From Enterobacter wuhouensis (GTDB taxonomy: Bacteria; Pseudomonadota; Gammaproteobacteria; Enterobacterales; Enterobacteriaceae), in NCBI RefSeq assembly GCF_004331265.1, contig NZ_SJOO01000014.1, positions 17,395-81,394 of the forward strand: DNA of 64,000 bases, read 5' to 3'. Positions within the stretch are counted from its first letter, which is position 1, and the number at the start of each line of letters is the position of its first letter. The notes below the pieces were generated by a model. That model had not been told where the DNA came from, did no database searches, and saw only the letters and a program-made list of their open reading frames with translations. The translations under genes were made by a program, and so were the position numbers. Shown here one piece after another: positions 26,458 to 34,982 of this stretch.

Positions 26458-27651
26458 ATGACGGAACAAGACAAATCCTCCGCCGTGGTTGAAGAGACCA
26501 GGGAGACTGTGGAAGTTACGCCACAGCCAGAGACGACTGAAAAGGCCGCTGAGAAGAAAAACGGCAGCAACAAAACCAGCCTGACGCTGAGCGTTGTTGC
26601 CATCGCGATTGCCCTCGCCGCAGGCGTGGGTCTTTACGGACTGGTGAAGAAACAAGGCACCAACCAGACGGCAACCAGCGACGCGCTGGTGAACCAGGTC
26701 ACCGCCCTGCAAAAAGCGCAGGAGACGCAGAAGACCGAGCTGGAAGGCGTGATCAAACAGCAGGCTGCCGCGCTCGCAGCCGCCAACAGCAAGCAGGAAG
26801 AGCTGACCAAACAGCTGGGCGAAGTGCAGGAAAAAGTCGCCACCATTTCCGGGACCGATGCCAAAACCTGGCTGCTCTCACAGGCCGATTTTCTGGTGAA
26901 GCTGGCCGGACGTAAGCTGTGGAGCGATCAGGACGTCACCACCGCCGCCGCGCTGCTGAAAAGCGCTGACGCAAGCCTGGCTGACATGAATGACCCAAGC
27001 CTGATTACCGCGCGCCGCGCCATTACCGAAGATATCGCCAGCCTGTCTGCGGTGTCGCAGGTGGATTACGACGGCATCATTCTCAAGGTTAATCAGCTCT
27101 CAAATCAGATTGATAACCTGCAGCTGGCGGATAATAACGACGACGACTCCCCGATGGATTCCGACGGCACCGAGCTGTCCAGTTCCCTGAGCGAATGGCG
27201 CGTGAACCTGCAAAAAAGCTGGCAGAACTTTATGGACAGCTTTATTACCATCCGCCGCCGCGATGAAACAGCCGTACCGCTGTTGGCGCCGAATCAGGAT
27301 ATCTACCTGCGTGAAAATATTCGCTCTCGCCTGCTGGTTGCGGCACAGGCCGTACCGCGCCATCAGGAAGAGACTTACAAGCAGGCGCTGGATAACGTCT
27401 CAACATGGGTACGCGCTTACTACAATACCGATGATGCGACGACCACCGCGTTCCTCGACGATATCGATAAGCTGAGTCAGCAGAACATCACCATGAACGT
27501 GCCGGATAAGCTGGAAAGCCAGCCGATCCTCGAGAAGCTGATGCAGACGCGCGTGCGTAACCTGCTGGCACAGCCAGGCGTTGCGGCGCAGCCCGCTGCC
27601 GAAGCGCCTGCCGCTACGCCAGCACCTGAAAGCGCACCACAAGGAGAGTAA
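26458..27651 (+). CDS. hemX: HemX, inner-membrane protein of the hemCDXY operon
   Basis: A 397-residue protein with a charged cytoplasmic N-terminus, one membrane helix at about residues 42-64, then a long periplasmic part with a coiled coil (about 70-135) and an Ala/Pro-rich tail. It is often labelled uroporphyrinogen-III C-methyltransferase, but none of the SAM-binding motifs of that enzyme are visible. A structural or regulatory role in haem synthesis is inferred from the operon. hemY starts 2 bp after its stop. Confidence 0.94.
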   Translation: MTEQDKSSAVVEETRETVEVTPQPETTEKAAEKKNGSNKTSLTLSVVAIAIALAAGVGLYGLVKKQGTNQTATSDALVNQVTALQKAQETQKTELEGVIKQQAAALAAANSKQEELTKQLGEVQEKVATISGTDAKTWLLSQADFLVKLAGRKLWSDQDVTTAAALLKSADASLADMNDPSLITARRAITEDIASLSAVSQVDYDGIILKVNQLSNQIDNLQLADNNDDDSPMDSDGTELSSSLSEWRVNLQKSWQNFMDSFITIRRRDETAVPLLAPNQDIYLRENIRSRLLVAAQAVPRHQEETYKQALDNVSTWVRAYYNTDDATTTAFLDDIDKLSQQNITMNVPDKLESQPILEKLMQTRVRNLLAQPGVAAQPAAEAPAATPAPESAPQGE

Positions 27652-27653
27652 CG

Positions 27654-28853
27654 ATGCTTAAAGTTCTCTTCCTCTTTATCCTGCTGATCGCCGGGATCGT
27701 GCTGGGGCCCATGCTTGCGGGGCACCAGGGCTATGTGCTGATCCAGACGGATAACTACAATATCGAGACAAGCGTGACGGGGCTGGTGATTATCCTGATC
27801 CTCGGGGTCGTGGTCCTGTTTGCTGTCGAATGGATCCTGCGCCGCATCTTCCGTACCGGAGCGCATACCCGCGGCTGGTTCGTTGGCCGTAAGCGCCGAC
27901 GCGCCCGTAAGCAAACCGAGCAGGCGCTGCTCAAGCTGGCCGAAGGTGATTATCAGCAGGTTGAAAAGCTGATGTCGAAGAATGCCGACCACGCCGAGCA
28001 GCCGGTGGTGAACTACCTGCTGGCCGCTGAAGCCGCGCAGCAGCGTGGTGATGAAGCCCGTGCCAATCAGCATCTTGAGCGTGCGTCTGAGCTGTCTTCC
28101 AAAGATCCGATTCCGGTCGAAATCACCCGCGTTCGCTTACAGCTGGCGCGTAACGAAAACCACGCGGCGCGTCACGGCATCGATCGCCTGCTGGAAATTA
28201 CCCCCCGTCACCCTGAGGTGCTGCGGCTTGCCGAGCAGGCCTATATTCGCACCGGCGCATGGGGCTCGCTGTTGGACATCATTCCTTCCATGGCGAAAGC
28301 CGACGTGGGCGATGACGAGCATCGTGATGAACTTCAGCGCCTCGCATGGATTGGGCTGATGGATCAGGCCCGTGCCGATCTGGGCAGCGATGGGCTGAAA
28401 ACCTGGTGGAAGAATCAAAGCCGTAAAACGCGTCAGCAGGTTCCACTGCAGGTGGCAATGGCGGAACATCTGATTGAATGTGACGATCATGACACCGCGC
28501 AGGAGATCCTTCTCGACGGCCTGAAACGTCAGTACGACGATCGTCTGGTCATGGTGATCCCGCGTCTGAAAACCAATAATCCGGAGCAAATCGAGAAAGT
28601 GCTGCGCCAGCAGATCAAAACCGTTGGCGATCGCCCGCTGCTGTGGAGCACGCTCGGTCAGTCGCTGATGAAGCACGGCGAGTGGCAGGAAGCGAGCCTG
28701 GCCTTCCGCGCGGCGCTGAAGCAGCGCCCGGATGCCTTTGACTACGCCTGGCTGGCCGATGCGCTGGACAAGCAGCATAAGCCGGAAGAAGCTGCCGCCA
28801 TGCGGCGCGATGGACTTATGCTGACGTTGCAGAATAACGGCACTCAGCCGTAA
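27654..28853 (+). CDS. hemY: HemY, TPR-containing haem-biosynthesis membrane protein
   Basis: A 399-residue protein with two N-terminal membrane helices (about 1-20 and 40-62), a basic loop KRRRARKQ, and a C-terminal TPR solenoid (for example PEVLRLAEQAYIRTGAWGSL). It is required for late steps of haem synthesis in enterobacteria by an uncharacterised role and is not a protoporphyrinogen oxidase like the Bacillus HemY. It is the last gene of hemCDXY, followed by a strong terminator. Confidence 0.95.
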   Translation: MLKVLFLFILLIAGIVLGPMLAGHQGYVLIQTDNYNIETSVTGLVIILILGVVVLFAVEWILRRIFRTGAHTRGWFVGRKRRRARKQTEQALLKLAEGDYQQVEKLMSKNADHAEQPVVNYLLAAEAAQQRGDEARANQHLERASELSSKDPIPVEITRVRLQLARNENHAARHGIDRLLEITPRHPEVLRLAEQAYIRTGAWGSLLDIIPSMAKADVGDDEHRDELQRLAWIGLMDQARADLGSDGLKTWWKNQSRKTRQQVPLQVAMAEHLIECDDHDTAQEILLDGLKRQYDDRLVMVIPRLKTNNPEQIEKVLRQQIKTVGDRPLLWSTLGQSLMKHGEWQEASLAFRAALKQRPDAFDYAWLADALDKQHKPEEAAAMRRDGLMLTLQNNGTQP

Positions 28854-28855
28854 CT

Positions 28856-28886
28856 AAAAAGGAGGCCAGGCGGCCTCCTTTTTTTA
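28856..28886 (+). terminator. Terminator of the hemCDXY operon
   Basis: GGAGGCC-AGGC-GGCCTCC stem-loop with a run of T after it and A before it, 5 bp past the hemY stop. Confidence 0.95.
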
Positions 28887-29022
28887 TTGCGGCTCTCCTG
28901 CTACATTCTTTACATCTCAATCAGGATACGAACCCGCCAATGTAACGATCTCTTTTCATTAACCTTTATTTATACACGTGCAAATTGCGCGTGGACTATA
29001 TCGTTTTTGAAAGGAAATCGTC

Positions 29023-30234
29023 ATGAACTCCCTTTTGTATACGCTTATCGAGGCGCTCCGCGCTCACGGCTGGCTGCGCCTGATGAGCTGCGCCTTTATT
29101 TTTTCGTCGCTGGGAAACGGCTTAACCCAGGTGGTTGTCTTTGGTTTACTGCTGCAGTGGGCTGCACCAACGGCGCTGTTAACGCTCGCCTTCCTGTTTG
29201 CCACGCTACCCGGGTTTATCGGAAGTATGCTCGCTGAAAAGCTGTGCCAACGGTTTTCCCCCCTGTCTCTGCTAATGTTCACCGAGCTGTTGGGCTTACT
29301 CGCCCTGCTCTTTCCGCTGCTCGGCGTTCATTATCACAGCATTCCTGCGTTGCTTGCCGTGCAGTCCACTGAAGCGTTGCTAAGTGGAATGAGCTGGCCT
29401 GCGCTTGCGCTGCTCTTCAAGCGCGGACTCAGTGAATCAGAATTACCTGCCGCTGCCTGTCTGGAGAACGTGATTTTCGCTTCTCAGATTCTGTTAGGAA
29501 CGGGGCTGGGCGTGCTGCTCTTTCACAGAATTCCGGTATGGGACCTGCTGGCAATTGATGCCGCCAGCTTCCTCGGGTCGTTGTTGATGCTATTTCTGGC
29601 CGGGCGGTTCTTTGAAACACGCATAACATCGGTACCCGCCAAAGAGAATTCCACCGTTTCTCTAAGCTGGCAGACGCTGACTCTCCGGCAAAAACGCAGC
29701 CTGCTGCTCCTTCCCGCGCTGGCCGCGGTCGGTTCACCGGCAATGGCACTGCTGCCGGCGCTGGCGCAGCAGATCCAGCCAGAGGACGCGGCAGGTCTTG
29801 CGCTACCTCTGCTTTTCGCCAGGAGTATGGGACAGCTTTGCGGCCCTCTTCTGCTAAAAAGAGACAGCCTGACGCGGTTTGCGGCACACACCCCAAGGTT
29901 GCTGATCTGCCTTGCCGTTTTTTTAGCGGCTTACGGAACACTTCCATTTTTTTCCGGATGGGTGGCATGCGCGCTGGCGGCGATCTTCGTCGCACATCTG
30001 GCGTCGAATATTGTTTTTGCGGCGGGTACGTTCGGCGTACTCAGTAGCTTTCAAGCCGTACAGATTTCAGCTGCCAGCGGTAAAGCCTGGCGATGGCAGA
30101 CACTCAGTGCTTCGCTCTTTACCGGCATTGCCGCGATGACGGCGGCTGAATATGGGGCGATACATGCGCTGTATGCTATATCGACAGGCGCACTGCTTCT
30201 GGTTGCGGTAGTATTATACTGCTATGCGGAATAA
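29023..30234 (+). CDS. MFS transporter, substrate unknown
   Basis: A 403-residue protein made almost wholly of hydrophobic helices, about 11-12, with a charged central loop around residues 195-220 (FFETRITSVPAKEN), the layout of a major facilitator. ATG 29023 follows AAGGAAAT. I do not recognise the gene. It occupies the place where E. coli has aslA/aslB, between hemY and glmZ. The 136-bp upstream region contains AT-rich sequence but no regulator site I can name. It ends 4 bp before the glmZ terminator hairpin, which may also stop this transcript. Codon use looks like its neighbours, so recent transfer is not evident. Confidence 0.85.
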   Translation: MNSLLYTLIEALRAHGWLRLMSCAFIFSSLGNGLTQVVVFGLLLQWAAPTALLTLAFLFATLPGFIGSMLAEKLCQRFSPLSLLMFTELLGLLALLFPLLGVHYHSIPALLAVQSTEALLSGMSWPALALLFKRGLSESELPAAACLENVIFASQILLGTGLGVLLFHRIPVWDLLAIDAASFLGSLLMLFLAGRFFETRITSVPAKENSTVSLSWQTLTLRQKRSLLLLPALAAVGSPAMALLPALAQQIQPEDAAGLALPLLFARSMGQLCGPLLLKRDSLTRFAAHTPRLLICLAVFLAAYGTLPFFSGWVACALAAIFVAHLASNIVFAAGTFGVLSSFQAVQISAASGKAWRWQTLSASLFTGIAAMTAAEYGAIHALYAISTGALLLVAVVLYCYAE

Positions 30235-30238
30235 GGCA

Positions 30239-30441
30239 TAAAAAAACGCCTGCTATAAAAGCAGGCGTTAAACAGGTCTGTATGACAACATATTTGGTGC
30301 TTCACTCAACGTTGTGTCCATGGTGTTTGATGAGGCCGAAGCGACATCTGTCAGTGGACGATAAGCACCGTAAACGGCTCTGCGTCATTCCTGAGTTTAT
30401 GAGGCGCTAAGGCGAACATAAGAGATGGAATGAGCATCTAC
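30239..30441 (-). ncRNA. glmZ: GlmZ small regulatory RNA
   Basis: On the minus strand the RNA begins GTAGATGCTCATTCC and ends in the terminator AACGCCTGC-N7-GCAGGCGTT plus seven T. Several blocks match E. coli GlmZ as I remember it, including CATCTCTTATGTTCGCC, GTTTACGGTGCTTATCG and ATGGACACAACGTTGAGTG. GlmZ, with Hfq, pairs with and activates glmS mRNA for glucosamine-6-phosphate synthesis, and is cleaved by RNase E with RapZ. Length, about 203 nt, is close to the E. coli 207. The 5' end is inferred from the E. coli RNA. It converges on the MFS gene. Confidence 0.95.
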
Positions 30442-30452
30442 AGGTATATTAT

Positions 30453-30468
30453 TGCACGTTACGTGCCA
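30453..30468 (-). promoter_or_regulatory. Sigma54-type promoter of glmZ
   Basis: TGGCACGTAACGTGCA fits the -24/-12 consensus TGGCACG-N4-TTGCA with one mismatch. The GC of the -12 element lies 13-14 bases before the inferred glmZ start. A TAATAT hexamer just downstream may provide an overlapping sigma70 -10. Confidence 0.75.
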
Positions 30469-30574
30469 ATGTATCACGCAGAACTTTTACATTACGCAAC
30501 ATTTTAAGATAAAAGGAAATTCTGCTGCTAAGCTCCGCCTGACCCCGTGGAAACGACTGTTTATTATCCTGAAG

Positions 30575-30688
30575 TGTCGTCATTAAGAGACAGCAATATC
30601 AGAAACACACGATATTATTATTTTTCAATGATTTAAATGTCGTTAAATCGCGACAGGAGGGAGTACTGTTTGTTGGGGAATGACGACA
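30575..30688 (-). promoter_or_regulatory. Three GlrR-like activator sites upstream of glmZ
   Basis: TGTC-N10-GACA occurs exactly at 30575-30592 and at 30638-30655, and with one mismatch (TGTT-N10-GACA) at 30671-30688. This is the known recognition motif of GlrR (YfhA), the sigma54 enhancer-binding protein of glmY/glmZ. AT-rich DNA between the sites and the promoter could host IHF. The rest of this 300-bp gap shows no gene. Confidence 0.75.
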
Positions 30689-30709
30689 GGCAGAGTGAAA
30701 GGCAGAAAA

Positions 30710-30734
30710 CAAAAAACCCCGCCGAAGCGGGGTT
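30710..30734 (-). terminator. Terminator of the argX-hisR-leuT-proM tRNA operon
   Basis: AACCCCGC-TTCG-GCGGGGTT stem with a UUCG tetraloop and TTTTTTG after it on the minus strand, directly after tRNA-Pro. Confidence 0.93.
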
Positions 30735-30740
30735 CAAAAT

Positions 30741-30817
30741 TGGTCGGCGAGAGAGGATTCGAACCTCCGACCCACTGGTCCCAAACCAGTTGCGCTACCA
30801 AGCTGCGCTACTCGCCG
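30741..30817 (-). tRNA. proM: tRNA-Pro (anticodon TGG)
   Basis: A 77-nt cloverleaf with CGGCGAG acceptor arm, anticodon loop TTTGGGA and encoded CCA. It is the last of four tRNAs transcribed together. Confidence 0.97.
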
Positions 30818-30864
30818 ATGTACTGCTTTTTTTGAATTTTTAGTTCAATTCATTTAAAAAGTCG

Positions 30865-30950
30865 TGGTGCGAGGGGGGGGACTCGAACCCCCACATCCAA
30901 AGGACACTAACACCTGAAGCTAGCGCGTCTACCAATTCCGCCACCTTCGC
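30865..30950 (-). tRNA. leuT: tRNA-Leu (anticodon CAG)
   Basis: An 86-nt class II tRNA with GCGAAGG acceptor arm, anticodon loop TTCAGGT, encoded CCA and a T stem of seven or eight G/C pairs. Its variable arm (GTCCTTTGGATG) is one base shorter than I recall for E. coli leuT. Confidence 0.96.
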
Positions 30951-30972
30951 AATTCACAACTCTTTCAAATAA

Positions 30973-31049
30973 TGGGGTGGCTAATGGGATTCGAACCCAC
31001 GACAACTGGAATCACAATCCAGGGCTCTACCAACTGAGCTATAGCCACC
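30973..31049 (-). tRNA. hisR: tRNA-His (anticodon GTG)
   Basis: A 77-nt tRNA with the extra G(-1) opposite C73 that marks tRNA-His, anticodon loop TTGTGAT, and encoded CCA. Confidence 0.97.
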
Positions 31050-31115
31050 ACTGTATTCTTAACTCACGCGGTACTGACTACTTCTCAGACCACCGCAGCT
31101 CCAGCACCGGGTAAA

Positions 31116-31192
<77 letters not shown>

Positions 31193-31213
31193 TTAGCGCC
31201 GTTGCGGGGCTGG

Positions 31214-31242
31214 ATATTACGTACCTCCGTCCCCGCTGTCTA
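31214..31242 (-). promoter_or_regulatory. Promoter of the argX tRNA operon
   Basis: TAGACA and TAATAT on the minus strand are separated by exactly 17 bp. A GC-rich discriminator (CCAGCCCCGC) follows, typical of stringently controlled stable-RNA promoters. An A/T-rich block upstream may be an UP element. Confidence 0.88.
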
Positions 31243-31309
31243 GTGCTTTTTTGAAAAATATGCGCGTTTGGTTATGGTTTGCACATTTTGCCGCTTAATC
31301 CTCCACTTT

Positions 31310-32680
31310 CTACGTGGTGGAACGGCGACCCAGGCCAAATAACTTATAGGCAGCCGTGACGGCGGCCAGGAAGATCGCCCCGACAAACAGCGACATGCGG
31401 GTATCTTCATTAAAGTACATACCGATTAATACGCAAATCAGGAACACCATCGTCGCATAGTTCGCGTAGGGGAACAAAATCGAGCGGAACGGATGGCTGG
31501 CAATCGCCTGCTTGTGCGCCTGACGAAAACGCAGCTGGCTTATCAGGATCACAAACCACGGCACCATTCCCGGCAGCACGCTGGCGCTATAGACGTAAAC
31601 AAAGACCTGCTGCGGGTTCGGGATGATGTAGTTCAGGCAAGAGCCAATGAGCAGAATCGCAATGGATACCGCCACGCCGGCAACCGGTACGCCCGCACGT
31701 GAGACTTTACTCATCGCCGCCGGCAACTGGTTGTTTTTGGCGAGCGCAAAGAGCATACGCCCGCAGCTGTACATGCCGCTGTTACAGCCGGATAGCGCCG
31801 CCGTCAGCACCACAAAGTTGATGATGCCCGCTGCAGCCGTGATGCCAATCTTCGCAAAGGTCAGGACGAAGGGGCTACCGGTCGTGCCGATTTCATTCCA
31901 CGGGAAGATAGTCACGATAACGAAGATCGCACCCACGTAGAAAATCAGGATACGCCACAGCACTTTCCCTACCGCGCTACGCAGCGTGACCTGCGGGTTC
32001 TTGGCCTCGCCCGCCGTAATGCCAATGAGCTCGACGCCCTGGTAGGACGCCACCACGATACACAGCGCCGTCAGGAAGCCTTTCCAGCCGCCCGCGAAGA
32101 AGCCGCCGTGCTCGGTGAGGTTGCCGAATCCAATGGAGTGCCCGCCGTTGCCAAAGCCGAAGAAGATCACGCCCAGGCCGACCACAATCATCACGATAAT
32201 CGTGGTGACTTTGATCATCGCGAACCAGAACTCAATCTCACCGTAGAGGCGCACCGCCGCCAGATTCGCCAGCGCCACCAGCCCCACGGCGATAAGCGCA
32301 GGTATCCACTGGACCATGTCCGGGAACCAGAACTGCACGTAGACCCCTATCGCGGTGATTTCCGAGATGCCTACCGCCATCCACATAAACCAGTACGACC
32401 AGGCCGTGAGATAGCCAAAAAACGGACTCATATAACGGTGCGCGTAAACGGCGAAAGAACCGGTCACCGGCTCCATAAACAGCATTTCGCCCATCGAACG
32501 CATGATGAAGAAAACGAACAGCCCGGCGATGATGTACGCCAGCAGGACGGAAGGGCCAGCCCATTTGAGCGTGCTTGCGGAGCCCATGAACAGGCCAACG
32601 CCGATAGTGCCGCCCAGCGCTATCAATTCAATATGTCGAGCTTCCAGCCCACGCTGTAGCTCCGGTTTTTTCTCTGCCAT
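31310..32680 (-). CDS. yifK: Amino-acid permease YifK (APC family)
   Basis: A 456-residue inner-membrane permease with 12 helices, orthologue of E. coli YifK, which takes up threonine and serine. The APC signature GGTIGVGLFMGSA lies in helix 1 and GEAKNPQ in the middle. Start ATG 32680 (MAEKKPELQRGLEARHIELI) has AGGA just upstream. The frame remains open far upstream without similarity. A CA-rich stretch next to the ribosome site resembles GcvB targets. It lies between the ECA operon and the tRNA cluster. Confidence 0.96.
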   Translation of the reverse strand: MAEKKPELQRGLEARHIELIALGGTIGVGLFMGSASTLKWAGPSVLLAYIIAGLFVFFIMRSMGEMLFMEPVTGSFAVYAHRYMSPFFGYLTAWSYWFMWMAVGISEITAIGVYVQFWFPDMVQWIPALIAVGLVALANLAAVRLYGEIEFWFAMIKVTTIIVMIVVGLGVIFFGFGNGGHSIGFGNLTEHGGFFAGGWKGFLTALCIVVASYQGVELIGITAGEAKNPQVTLRSAVGKVLWRILIFYVGAIFVIVTIFPWNEIGTTGSPFVLTFAKIGITAAAGIINFVVLTAALSGCNSGMYSCGRMLFALAKNNQLPAAMSKVSRAGVPVAGVAVSIAILLIGSCLNYIIPNPQQVFVYVYSASVLPGMVPWFVILISQLRFRQAHKQAIASHPFRSILFPYANYATMVFLICVLIGMYFNEDTRMSLFVGAIFLAAVTAAYKLFGLGRRSTT

Positions 32681-32688
32681 AAATCCTC

Positions 32689-32705
32689 GGTTGTGTTTGC
32701 TGTTT
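32689..32705 (-). promoter_or_regulatory. Probable GcvB target in the yifK leader
   Basis: The mRNA reads AAACAGCAAACACAACC directly before the ribosome site. CA-rich stretches of this kind pair with the G/U-rich R1 region of the small RNA GcvB, which is known to repress yifK in Salmonella. The sequence is seen. The pairing is inferred. Confidence 0.65.
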
Positions 32706-32876
32706 TCCGGCTTGGGCCGATTTTTGTTTTTTAGGGGTACTGAAATACGGAGCGAATGGTTTCTCAAATTCGGCCAAATGGCAAACGATGCATTAAAAAA
32801 ATGAATGCATTGGACATAAAGGCAGCAGTTTTGCGGGGGAGTTGCAGCGCGAACAGCATATCGCGCTACATTTTGA

Positions 32877-33617
32877 TTACATTTTTCCGGTGTAGTGCCA
32901 GGCGAGGTAGCGGAGCAGACGGATCTGACGTTTGATACGCGTCGGTTGTGATAACAGGCGATAGAGCCACTCCAGGCCCAATTTTTGCCAAAACTTTGGC
33001 GCGCGCTTAACGTGGCCGGTGAACACGTCATAGGTGCCGCCAACGCCCATATAGAGCGCATCCGGGCAGACCAGACGGCAATCTCGCATCAGGATCTCCT
33101 GACGCGGCGACCCCATCGCCACGGTAACGATTTTCGCCCCGCTGTCGCGGACGCGTTCAAACAGCGCCTGACGATCTTCAGGTTTGAAGTAACCGTCCTG
33201 GCTGCCCACAATGTTAACATTCCACTGACGGCGCAGCTTTTGTTCGGTCTGCGCCAGTACCTCTGGCTTACCGCCAATCAGGAATACCGGCGTGCCTTCA
33301 GTGCCCGCGCGGGCCATAAGCTGCTCCCAGAGATCGGCCCCCGCCACGCGTGAAACATTAGCACCGGGAAACTTTTTACGGATAGAGCGCACCACGCTAA
33401 TACCGTCAGCATATTTAAACTCAGCGGCCTCTATCAGGCTTTTGACTTCAGCATTGTCTTCTACCGCCAGCATTTTTTCCGCGTTAATAGCCACCAGCGT
33501 GCCCGATTTCATCTGCCCGTCCGCGAACAGAAAATCCAGCGCGTGTTGCATATCTCGCCAGCCAATCAGCTGGAGACCGCGCAGCACATAGCGCGGCGCA
33601 GTAGTTGTGTCTGTCAT
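32877..33617 (-). CDS. wecG: UDP-ManNAcA transferase WecG (ECA lipid II synthesis)
   Basis: A 246-residue GT26 (WecG/TagA/CpsF) enzyme that adds ManNAcA to undecaprenyl-PP-GlcNAc in ECA synthesis. The family segment AMGSPRQEILMRDCR and the C-terminal basic helix GLEWLYRLLSQPTRIKRQ, probably membrane-associating, are visible. It is the last gene of the wec operon, 12 bp after wzyE. Confidence 0.97.
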   Translation of the reverse strand: MTDTTTAPRYVLRGLQLIGWRDMQHALDFLFADGQMKSGTLVAINAEKMLAVEDNAEVKSLIEAAEFKYADGISVVRSIRKKFPGANVSRVAGADLWEQLMARAGTEGTPVFLIGGKPEVLAQTEQKLRRQWNVNIVGSQDGYFKPEDRQALFERVRDSGAKIVTVAMGSPRQEILMRDCRLVCPDALYMGVGGTYDVFTGHVKRAPKFWQKLGLEWLYRLLSQPTRIKRQIRLLRYLAWHYTGKM

Positions 33618-33629
33618 GACCTTCCTTAC

Positions 33630-34982
33630 TCAGACTTGCGACAGCGTTCTGCTGCCCTGTGGCTCGCGCTTGTGTACAAGCCCCGCGCTGTCAAACAGCC
33701 AGTACAGCAGCTTGGCCAGCAGCAGGCAGACGCCGAAAACGACTATAAAGAAAACGACGCGGGAAACGAACGAATCCAGCCCCTCGCGCGCCAGCACGAT
33801 CATATTGAAAATGGCACCAAAACAGAAACTGTGCAAAATGGCAGCCTTGTAGCGGTTTGCCTCTTCGTTACCCCGCTGATAAAGCCAGTCGAACCACTTA
33901 ATAATCAATCCAACGGCAACCGCGCCGGGAAGGATAAACCAGGTCCCACCCATCACGACCAGCGAACCGATCAGCGTCGGTGAAATCGCCAGGCCGGAAT
34001 GGTTGTTCAGCACTTCCCAGGTAAAGTAGTTCGCCGTATTAAGTACGACACCCGGACGATCGGGCCACAGCCAGGTCGGGATAAAGACGTAGAAGTCTCG
34101 CACAATAGGTGCCAGACCCTGGAAGTCGATTTTGTCGTAGTTTTGCAGCAGCAAGGCCAGATTTTCCCACGGCGAGAAGGTGTCGCGCGTGAGGTACAGG
34201 AAGGTGTAAAACGCTTCATCACCGGCAACGTTTAACCCGTAGCGCTTCAGCGCCAGCCAGAACATCCCCACAATGCCAAATACGCCTGCAGCGACCAGCA
34301 TCCACAGGGAGATCCACCCGCGAATAATGCCGATAAACAGGAAGATCGCAAAGGCGATGATGATGTTAGCGCGCGTACCGCCCACAATCATGTAGGTTAA
34401 AATACCGAACGCGACGGTGCTGACCAGGAAGAACAGCCAGGCTTTGCTGTCCTGACGCAGGAAGAAAATCACCAGCATCGCCGGAATGAAGAAGTAGAAG
34501 AAACGCTTGAGCGCCACCCCTGAGACTTCGGCAGAGAAGATCTGGCTGTAGGACTGCAGCTTGAACAGCAGGAATCCGTTGTGCATGAAGAAGATGCCCA
34601 CGCTCACCAGCGCGATAGCCATCAGCATCACCCACGTCAGATGCGTCTCCACCCGGTTCATGGTGAACAGCGGTCGCCGTGGCCCGGCCGCTTTCGCTGA
34701 ACGTAGCCGCGTTTTGTAGGTAACGTAGTACACCGCATAGAAGCAGGTCGCGGAAAGCAGCGCCTGCAGCAGGATCTCCGGCGGCGCGACCGCAACATCA
34801 AAGCGGAAAACCAGAATGCTGGTCAGCGGGAAGCCGAAGAAGAAGGTCAAAAGGAAAAGTAACGAGAAGAACACGTTAAAATTGAAACGCACGCGGCGGA
34901 ATTCGAACCAGGTCAGCGTGGCGATAAATAACGTGCTCAGTAGCCAAACCACCAACAAGCCGCTGAATTGCAACTGGCTCAT
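33630..34982 (-). CDS. wzyE: ECA polymerase WzyE
   Basis: A 450-residue inner-membrane protein with about ten or more helices, same length as in E. coli. It polymerises ECA trisaccharide units in the periplasm. Start ATG 34982 follows GGAG and overlaps the wecF stop as ATGA. The open frame upstream lies inside wecF. Confidence 0.97.
   Translation of the reverse strand: MSQLQFSGLLVVWLLSTLFIATLTWFEFRRVRFNFNVFFSLLFLLTFFFGFPLTSILVFRFDVAVAPPEILLQALLSATCFYAVYYVTYKTRLRSAKAAGPRRPLFTMNRVETHLTWVMLMAIALVSVGIFFMHNGFLLFKLQSYSQIFSAEVSGVALKRFFYFFIPAMLVIFFLRQDSKAWLFFLVSTVAFGILTYMIVGGTRANIIIAFAIFLFIGIIRGWISLWMLVAAGVFGIVGMFWLALKRYGLNVAGDEAFYTFLYLTRDTFSPWENLALLLQNYDKIDFQGLAPIVRDFYVFIPTWLWPDRPGVVLNTANYFTWEVLNNHSGLAISPTLIGSLVVMGGTWFILPGAVAVGLIIKWFDWLYQRGNEEANRYKAAILHSFCFGAIFNMIVLAREGLDSFVSRVVFFIVVFGVCLLLAKLLYWLFDSAGLVHKREPQGSRTLSQV

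Noticed and set aside
30637..30843. 68-residue frame across the glmZ upstream region, terminator and tRNA-Pro
   Set aside because: It runs through a tRNA gene and a terminator in antisense, and the DNA is explained by GlrR sites and the tRNA operon.
32846..32867. AGCGCGA/TCGCGCT dyad after wecG as a terminator
   Set aside because: The stem is good but no T-run follows on the minus strand, and the operon could read into yifK. Left unassigned.
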